Origin: Sipunculus nudus
Lineage: Eukaryota; Annelida; Sipuncula; Golfingiida; Sipunculidae
Direction: 5' to 3'
Assembly (NCBI GenBank): GCA_026874595.1
Contig: CM049306.1
Location: 48,300,019 to 48,364,018, forward strand
Length of the DNA stretch: 64,000 nt
This document shows, piece by piece, positions 23,201 through 32,200 of the stretch (positions within the stretch are counted from its first letter, which is position 1; each line of letters opens with the position of its first letter). Below the pieces are notes generated by a model that saw only the letters and a list, made by a program, of their open reading frames with translations, was not told where the DNA came from and did not search any database. The position numbers and the translations under genes are program-made.

Positions 23201-26200
23201 TAAATGTATACTGACTGATTACCGAGTGTCTTCTTGGTAACAGTGATCAAATTGTTGAATTTGTAAGTCTTGGCAGTCAGTGCAATTGTATATTTACAGT
23301 GGAAGCTGTCTGAAAGACCACCTGTCTTAAAAGACCTAAAGTATTCAAATTGGTTATAACTGACTTGTGTAATAAGAACACCTTTGTGCATTAAGACCAC
23401 TTTTGGCCAGTCCCATGGGTGGTTTCACTGTACTATCAATAATTTTCAGATTGAATTTCCTTTAGAATTTTACAATCTGGACCTCCTCATGTATTCATTG
23501 TAGTCTGCTGTGTTAAGGTCCACTAAGAAAGCATAGCAGATTTGTTTAAATGAAACACAATGCATGCCTGAAACTTCAAAAGAAACCTCAACTTTAAGTA
23601 TTAGATAGGTTTCCTGTTTTTAGTATTTGAAGTTTCTCTTGCCAATATAACAAAATAAAACATTTAAGTGTCAGTCAACGCCAATCACTGGTGTGGTTCA
23701 CAGGCCTAGAACAGAACATGTTTTGTGATGGAGGCTTCAGAGTGAGTATTATGCCATGCCTAGCATGACAACATGCTTCTTGATAAGAGCTCAGGAGTGA
23801 AAATATTCTAAAAACTTGACTTTCAGTTGTCTAACCTGTACAACAATATTTCAGTTTCGGCTGATAATTCAACCTCTGCAAATACATTTTTCAGTGGCTG
23901 CAAAATGAGCATGAAATGTATGTCAGATGCTGGTAAAATAAAGCAAAATCATTATTCTGCTGTTTCTTTACATATGTATTCCAGCTATATGCCAGAGCTG
24001 GGCAGAAGGCACTCAGTTCATGTGGGTAGCTGTTGTTACCCTAACTAGGTACTCAGTACTAAGTAATCTCTCTACAAAACAGTATATGATCGCATGCATT
24101 TGTCTCCATTTCAAATATGGATCACAAACAAAACAGCAACAAACATTCATTACATTTACTTTAAAAAATATCTCTCAAAAGCTCCTTTGAAAAAGTTTAT
24201 ACTGAGCATCGATTTCAAATTTCCCAGACGGAATTTAGTGTCAGGGTTATTTTAGAGCCTGCCTGATTGGTGTGGAAAAAACTTCTGTATTTAAAAACAA
24301 CCACAGAGAAATTAAATTATACCAAGATAATAAATTGCTTTGTACCTGACATATAATTCTTGTAATTATGATACACATTTGTTATAAAACAAATCCGACT
24401 ATTACACAGTCCAGGAAATAACTGATATTGTATCTGACATCTGACCCTTGTGATTATGCTAACATCTGTCAGTGTGGTATATATATTGAAACAAATCTGA
24501 CAATTACACACTCCAGGAATTAACTGATATTGTATCTGACATCTGACCCATGTGATTATGACACACATGTGGTGTATATAATAAAACAGATCTGACAATT
24601 ACAAACTCCAGGATATGTCTGTCTGACACCTCCTCTTTAGACAGGTTGACATAACACCATCATGAAGAATGTATGACATCTCTGATACAGATACACTTTA
24701 TGTACACCACACAGAGCTGAAGGACTGACATATGCTCCCCTGGGATGTGTACTTCCTACCTGAGGCCACAGCAAAAAATAATTAGCTTAATTAGACTCTA
24801 AGGCCTAATAATATGGATATAATAATAATTTTCTTCAATTCACTAATCAAAATAAGATTAGTTTCCCATACATCACTCATGTTTAATGTTACTGGCCGTT
24901 TACCATGATAATTAAATGCAATAGGATGGATGGCTGTTGCAGTGCTTTTCCCTGTGTGTCTTGTGTCATGACACAAACAGGGTCACCACTCCAATATAAA
25001 TGCCTATTTATTTATTAGGTGTTCATGGCTATAGGCAAGTCCATGCAGTTAGCAGTATTATTACTGTGGTGAGAAGTTTACTGTCAACAGATCAGAAATT
25101 CTGTAGAACAATCTGTTATGTGGCCTTATGGTCTGTGCAGCACAAACAAGACCAAATATCTCATATACACCTGATTATGAACTTCATATATATAAAGCTG
25201 CACTGATTAATCTCAGTCCAGGGCTCATCTTTCACTTCTGAGAGCACTTGCCCTTTTGTTAAAGTATTAACTAGCAATTACTTGCTTTACATAAAAGTTT
25301 ACAAACCCTACAAACACAAATAATCATGCCCACTTGCACACAAGTGGGTTCTATATATGACTGTGATGCATGTTTTACTGTATGTCTAACTAACAACATT
25401 TAGATACTCTGTAGTTTCCTCAAATGTTCACCTTAGAATCATTTTCTATGACCCTGACACTAAAAAACATGATTGTTTTAGATATTTTATTGATACTGAA
25501 TATGCACATATAAATCACATAATACAAGCATCAGTGGGATTAAGTGCAAGCTACTTAAAGCTTACCTCGACTCTCTCCCAAATGTTTCCATTAACAATAT
25601 ACGCTGGCAGTATTCAGAGTGTTTGGATGTGAGTGAGTTTAGGTGAGGTAGGGTGGTATGGATGTTGGGTAAGTGAAGGCAAGTTGTAAATTTTCTTAGT
25701 AAGAATGAAACAAATTGTTCATTTGTTCTTTTTTTTTTAAATTTAATTAATTATTTGGAAGACAAGTATTTAAAATTGTTTTTGTTTCATTTTTGTTTCA
25801 GGTCCTAGTATATTAGGACTAATTTTATGAATGAATTATGAATATCACTTTTAGGGGAAAATATGGTGGGGAATATTATATTTTGAACCTTTTTGTGTCT
25901 TCTATGTATGAAGATACTGCTTCAAAAATTTCTTCATTTCTGATGTGGCTTGCATAGGGATTTCCATAAAGAAGTTCTTCTACAGGTATATTTAGGGGGA
26001 GATGTTTACTTCTAGAGTTGACATGGAGGTGACACTGCAGTAGGTAATGTAAAAAACATGATCAGATCAATGGAAAAACACCATCAATAAATGAAATTGA
26101 CCATATGCTAGATATGTCAGACAATGCAATCTTAGAGTGGTAGCAGCAATCTATTTATCTTTAACCATAAATTTAATAATTCTTTTATCTTATTTTTATG

Positions 26201-29200
26201 TTTACTTCATTTATCAATTTAATTTTTCTTACATAATTCTGTAAATGTTATGAATTCAATAATACAGAAGACAACATGTCTGCTGGGGGGGGGGGGGAGA
26301 TATATCATAAGTAAAATCTATAAGATCACCGTTTCAGATAGAACTCTCAGAATCTTTGAGCTATATTAATTCAGATCGAACCCTTAGAATCTTTGAGTTA
26401 TATTATTTTCAGATGGAACTCTCAGCATATTTGAGTTTTACTAAATTAAGATGGAACTCCGAGTGTTTTTAAGTTGTACTTATTTCAAATGGAAATCACA
26501 GAATCTTTCAATTAAATCATTTTCTGATGAAACTCTCAGAATCTTTGAGTTATTCAAATTTCAGATGGAACTCTCAGAATCTCTGTGATATATAATTTTC
26601 ATATGGATCAAACTCTCAGATTCTCTGAGTTATATTGATTTCAATCTGACAGGCTGGCAATTACGTGATGAAGTTTGAAAGCAAATATCAATACCCCGAA
26701 CACAAACGATATGTCCATCAACACAAATGGAAAGTCCTTGCACACGTGGGATGAACTGACCAAAGGTAAACAGCTCAGTGACCGCTCAATAGATATTACT
26801 TCCTATGTTCACTTGACCTTCCCGGTTTTCATGGCCTGTGAATTTGAACAGTTGGCCAATTAATTACAGTTATGAATTTCATGGATCTGAATATTGCAAC
26901 ACAGCCAAGCTCTGAGCCAATATAGCTACTTGTCCAAATATTAGGCCTTACACCAGCCCTCAATACTTAATGCAAGAGCACAGTCTAGCCGTTTTCAAGA
27001 GAGCCACATAGATAATATTATAAATGTCAGAATTATCTTAATTAAATACTAATTAAATGTGATTAGTAGTAATAGTGTAATATTTTCCATTAATGATTTT
27101 AACTATGGGAAGAATTAATTATTAATTAACTGACAATATTAATTTAATTGACAGCAAAGTGCATTTTACATTCTACTTAAAAGACATCATACATATGTTA
27201 AATGTAAAACAATGCACCTCCATAGCCATGATTAAGGTACATTTGTACACTTAATTAAGCAGAGCACAACTGAAGCCAATTACATTTGAACGTTTAGGAT
27301 TATAATTACAAAAAAAAATTTAACTTCCACTCTACACACTTATAATTTTGAATATGTGATCTGAGCAATGACTTTTAACTGTACTGGCAGGCTCATTCTG
27401 ATCATGGCTCTTGCCTTCTGGGTGATCTTCATGCATATACCTGTACATTACCAGAGGGCTTAAGTATCCAACTAAATTTAGGATTTGGGTGTGGTCCCCT
27501 AAAAGCATTTTGCTACTTTACACTTTGCCAACACAGGTCCATTTGCCACAAAACTTCCTCCACAGACAGATTCTTGGCATCCCAGCACCTTATCAAACCC
27601 TGACAGGTTTATTTCTCTTAGTTTCTCAAAATCTTCATGGAGGACTGCCATTTTGTTTACACACTAAAACTTAGATGTCATATGTCATAAGGGATAATCA
27701 CTGCTGGTAAACTATGACAACATCTTTCCACCTGTCTAAGACAGGTAACAAAGAGCATAAAAATAATTTTTAAATGAATGAAACAGAGATTGGAATATTA
27801 TGAATATTTGCAAGCATCAATCCTCAGACAAGGTCATACACTTTTTCAGCTACATATGCTAACAGTACAACCTGCTATTATCCCCTTCATCTATCATCAT
27901 ACTAAGATGTAAATGTAATTTTGCACCTGTTAGAACAGAGCTAGAACATCAGGAGAACAAGCACACACTCAGCATCATTTTTGATTTTTTAATCTACATG
28001 AATCATAGGCTCCCCAGTGTTGGTACATTCAGTGCGAGTCAATTAACCCACCTGCACTCATTTATTCCCAAGGGGTGTATCAAAGGGTTAAGTTGTGCAC
28101 AGTGGTAGCTATTTTTGTAAGAAAAAAAATGAGCCACAGCCCAGCAATCTAACACACCATGCCATGTGCTTGATTAATTCAAGCCCTGATAAGTTTAATA
28201 TTCCTAATTTTTTTATGATAATTTAGGTCCAGGTAACTGCTTCTATTTTGTACATGCATTATGTCACATAGCATAGTTGTTGTTATATTATCTTGGTGAC
28301 TTCAAAGAGGAAGTCCTTCAAACTTTAACACATTATTTATTCTGTTGAACATAACACTACAGCTGCACAGTTGAACAATACAGATACTGGTCCCTGTTGA
28401 CATTTTGGCTCAAATTCCGGCTGAACATCACAGATTCACAGATACTAAACAGAACATAACAGTCATAGGAGGCAGCTCTTGGATCACATCAAAGGTCATT
28501 ACTTCTGCTGATGGAAGTCAAGAACTTACTTAAATAATATTCCAAGGATGCAGCCAGTTACATCTTAGTGTGCCACATGTCCTACAAGGGTGGACAGAGA
28601 TGCACAGGGTGCACACCTCTGTCTCCTATATCTCTCTGTCCCCCTATCACCCGATTTCCAATCCTTATAAACATATTGAACTGGTCATTATTTGTTTGAT
28701 AACTAATCAACTAGAATGCTTCGATTAACTCCAATAGCATAAGTGTGAACATCTCTTAGTCTGACTGGCACCACATACAAAGGTGTGATTTTCTTTTTAA
28801 GATCCATTGCCTTTATCTAACTGCTAATTAGTTCTAACCTATGTGTCATCCTCCTTGAACATTCTTTGGCCTTCATTGAATTGCTAATTATACTTACAGG
28901 TAATTAACCATTTAGAGACAGATTCAAAATTACAAAAATCTAATGTACACTTTCTAACATTTACCAACAAGAAATGAACTGGTTATAACACCTCTGTCAC
29001 AATAACCTGAACTTATTCAATATCTGGAAGTACTCTGTATGCCCTCCTTTTAGGGGTTTGCCTGTTTGGCACCTTCCTATCAAAGTATGAATCCCTGGTG
29101 TCACCCTGGGCCGGCCAACCCTGGTTTAAACATACTGGTAAATGGTCTATGGCCCACAATGCTCAGTTAAATACATATGAAGTCATCATATTTTATAAGA

Positions 29201-32200
29201 TTAAATTTGAATTATATAAACTGCTATAAGTCATATTTTACTATAGGTGCTACATCAATACAACCCCAATTACACACAAAATGTTTTCAAACTGATATTG
29301 GCAAAACGGTTTGGCCAAAACAGTTTAGTGCATTCACATGGCATTTAGCACAAATGCGTGTTGTGTACATTTCACATGTGGAACAATGTAACAACATGCT
29401 GGTAAATGCATTCCTGCTTGCGCTATGACCAAGTTACTGCTTAAAAACTGGGTCAAAACTGTTTTAGAGCATTCACATTACAGTTAGGCCAAGGGGATAA
29501 AATGATTCGCATTCGAAATTGAAACCACCTCCTGAGCATGATTCAAAACACTTTGGGCAAAACTGTTTGAAAATGCTTTGGATTGCCATGTCAATGCTCT
29601 AAAATGTTTTCAAAAAAGTTTGAAAATGGTTTGCATTTGCCTATGTGAAAGGGGTATACAACAAGGCCTCATCCAATGTTTCAGCCTGTGTCAGTCAACA
29701 CAGGTTGAAACAGCCTGGAGTGTCGTTTGTTTCTTCCATGGAGTCTACTCGTACATTTCTCTTCAAAACCTTACTGCCATCCACAAACCAGATCTAGGTC
29801 ATAATCAGACTGGGAAAAGTCTCGCTGTTATCTTCCCAGTTAGGACACCTGCAGTTGTCAGTTTTTAACCTTCACCTACAAGTTGAACAGCTAAATGGCC
29901 AGATATGACCACTACATGGAACTGCATGGTTATGATGAAAATTTTTAATTCTTTGAAACTTGTGCTCAGGCTAAAAGCTGCATATAACTGCTACTTCAGC
30001 AGTTTGTAGCCCCAACTATTACATTAAATCAATGGCAAGAACTGTTGGTAATTTCTATCTTGAAGCGGTGCCCATTATTAGTTCAATGTGTATTTTACAC
30101 AAAATTCACATTTGCTATGATTCCTTGAAAATTTTATGAGAACTGAAACTTGCTTTTGTTTAGTAAACCAGCACACAAACAAACACTGGTGATAACATAA
30201 CCCTCCTAGCTGGGAATCAAAGTGAAAAAAATATAGCCGATTTGTATATCCATCACATGAGAGTGTACATGATAGACAGACATGGATTCGTTTATTATCT
30301 CTCTCTTATGGCACACCTGACCCCCGGTGGACGTTTCTGACTGACAGCCCTCCATGTGGACTGCCGTGTGTAGGATCAGCTAACCTGTTTTACAGGTACC
30401 CTGCGGTACCAAAGTATTTGTAACACTAGGTGCAGAGGGGTGGGAATACCTGCCTTCCCCCACTAATTGTACACTGGCGTGAGAACATACAGCAGTACTG
30501 AGAATCACACAGGATACTAACACACAAATGAAGACAGGTGAAGGCACATGTGCTGATCCTATACCAAGACTCTTTACAGGTTCAACTGAGTATTTTCTCT
30601 ATAGGTTCCAATTTTAAAGGCTTGATAAAATATTGATTATAAAAAGAAAACATGAAGCACTTGAGGAGCACAAACCTCCGCCAAAATCTCATTTAAATAT
30701 TTAAATTGTCCCTTCAAGAAGATAAAACCATTTCTCAACAAAATTTCATTGAAATCTATCTGCAACTCTGAGATATTTTGCATACAACAAATGGACAGAA
30801 ATACAAACAGAAAAACATGTGATCAGACAGGAATAATCCTGTATCTGCTTCCAGTACAGCTCTAAAATGTGAAATCTTTAAAGCAAGACCTTAAGTTTTT
30901 CTATTGAATTTTCTGGAAATCCAATGATGCCTTTATAAAGTATCTGATGCACAGAAAATGAACAGGCAGAGGACAAACAGGACAAAGTTAGAAAGACAAA
31001 ACTGAGAAGAACAGTCAGACATTAGTCAAAATATAATTTTTGCACACCTTCCTTGGCAGAAGTATAATTTTAAAGACATGAGAGTGAATTTGAAATTAAA
31101 CACTTTCAGTTTTTACCATGGGTTTATTGTGAACCTAATGTTCTTAACAGATCCACAAAGTACAGAATTATTAAACTTATGTGATTAAGAAGTATCCAGA
31201 TCATAGAAAAACAATCAATTCTTGGTGACCTTGTGTTCCTATGATGTTTAACCCATTTGTCCTAGCAAATTAGCTAGAAAGCCTCAGGGAATTATGGGTA
31301 ATCCCAAAACTTGCACTGAAGGCATGTCCTCAATGTACTCTCAAAACAATATGTATGAGTTGTGGCAACATTACATTAAAAAAATTAAGAACCATAAGTA
31401 TGTATTACTTTTTTTCCTTTTGTAAATAATGAATATTTCATTGCAAAGATACAGACAGCTATGGTGGAATATACATCTATTGCACAACAGAGAGGCTATT
31501 TTGTTAAATGGAATCATCAGTGTGAATATACCACTTGTTAGCTAAATTCCTTTGAAGTAATGAACTGTTTAAACAATATTTTTCATAAGTATAGGACTAA
31601 AGAACAACTTAGCCCAAAAGCAAAATAATCTACACTTACAGTCAGACAATATCTTATTGTCCTATTAAGTGCGACTTTGAGTCCCACAAACAACACAAGC
31701 CTGGCTGGAGTATAACTCTTCATGGAGATGATGAGCTAGATTAAACAAAATAACTGTTTCTTTTCAGATCAGATTTTGAAATTGTGTTTATAGAAATATA
31801 TATATAGATATGAGTAAAATGAATTATTGAAATTCGATATTGAAAATGGCATTTCCTCAACAGTTAATTACTGAAGATATTCAATCAATATGAGCACGTT
31901 CAATAAAATTCTCATAGATTTATCAAAAGCTAAATAATTTTTATTTTACTCTTGAAATGAAGCATTGCCCTGATATCAATACACAATCTAATTTTTAGCA
32001 TGCCCATTTTTGAGCATACTTGAAAATGGAATTCCAAATAAATATCATAAAGCTTACTCTCACTTCCCATGGTAGGCATATAAATCAACAGAGAAATTCA
32101 AGACCTGCTTCTTTGGCTCTGGGGTAGAGCACAAGACTCAAAGCCGGAAGGTTGTGAGTTCAAATCTCAGCCAAGGAATGGTGAGACTTTCATGGTTGGT

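Larger units (their letters stand above)
25604..32103. other. Large LRRK2 intron, no exon recognised
   Basis: AT-rich sequence. It holds a poly(G) run (26,285-26,297), a 60-bp minisatellite (26,330-26,645), an interspersed repeat (27,481-27,690), a diffuse repeat around 29,260-29,660 with recurring CAAAACTGTTT-like motifs, and nothing else I can name. Short ORFs (for example 26,675-26,863 and 29,578-29,868 on the plus strand) lack recognisable products. Confidence 0.5.

Noticed and set aside
26675-26863. A small plus-strand gene
   Set aside because: 62 codons, no upstream signals, no homology; lies in a repeat-rich LRRK2 intron.
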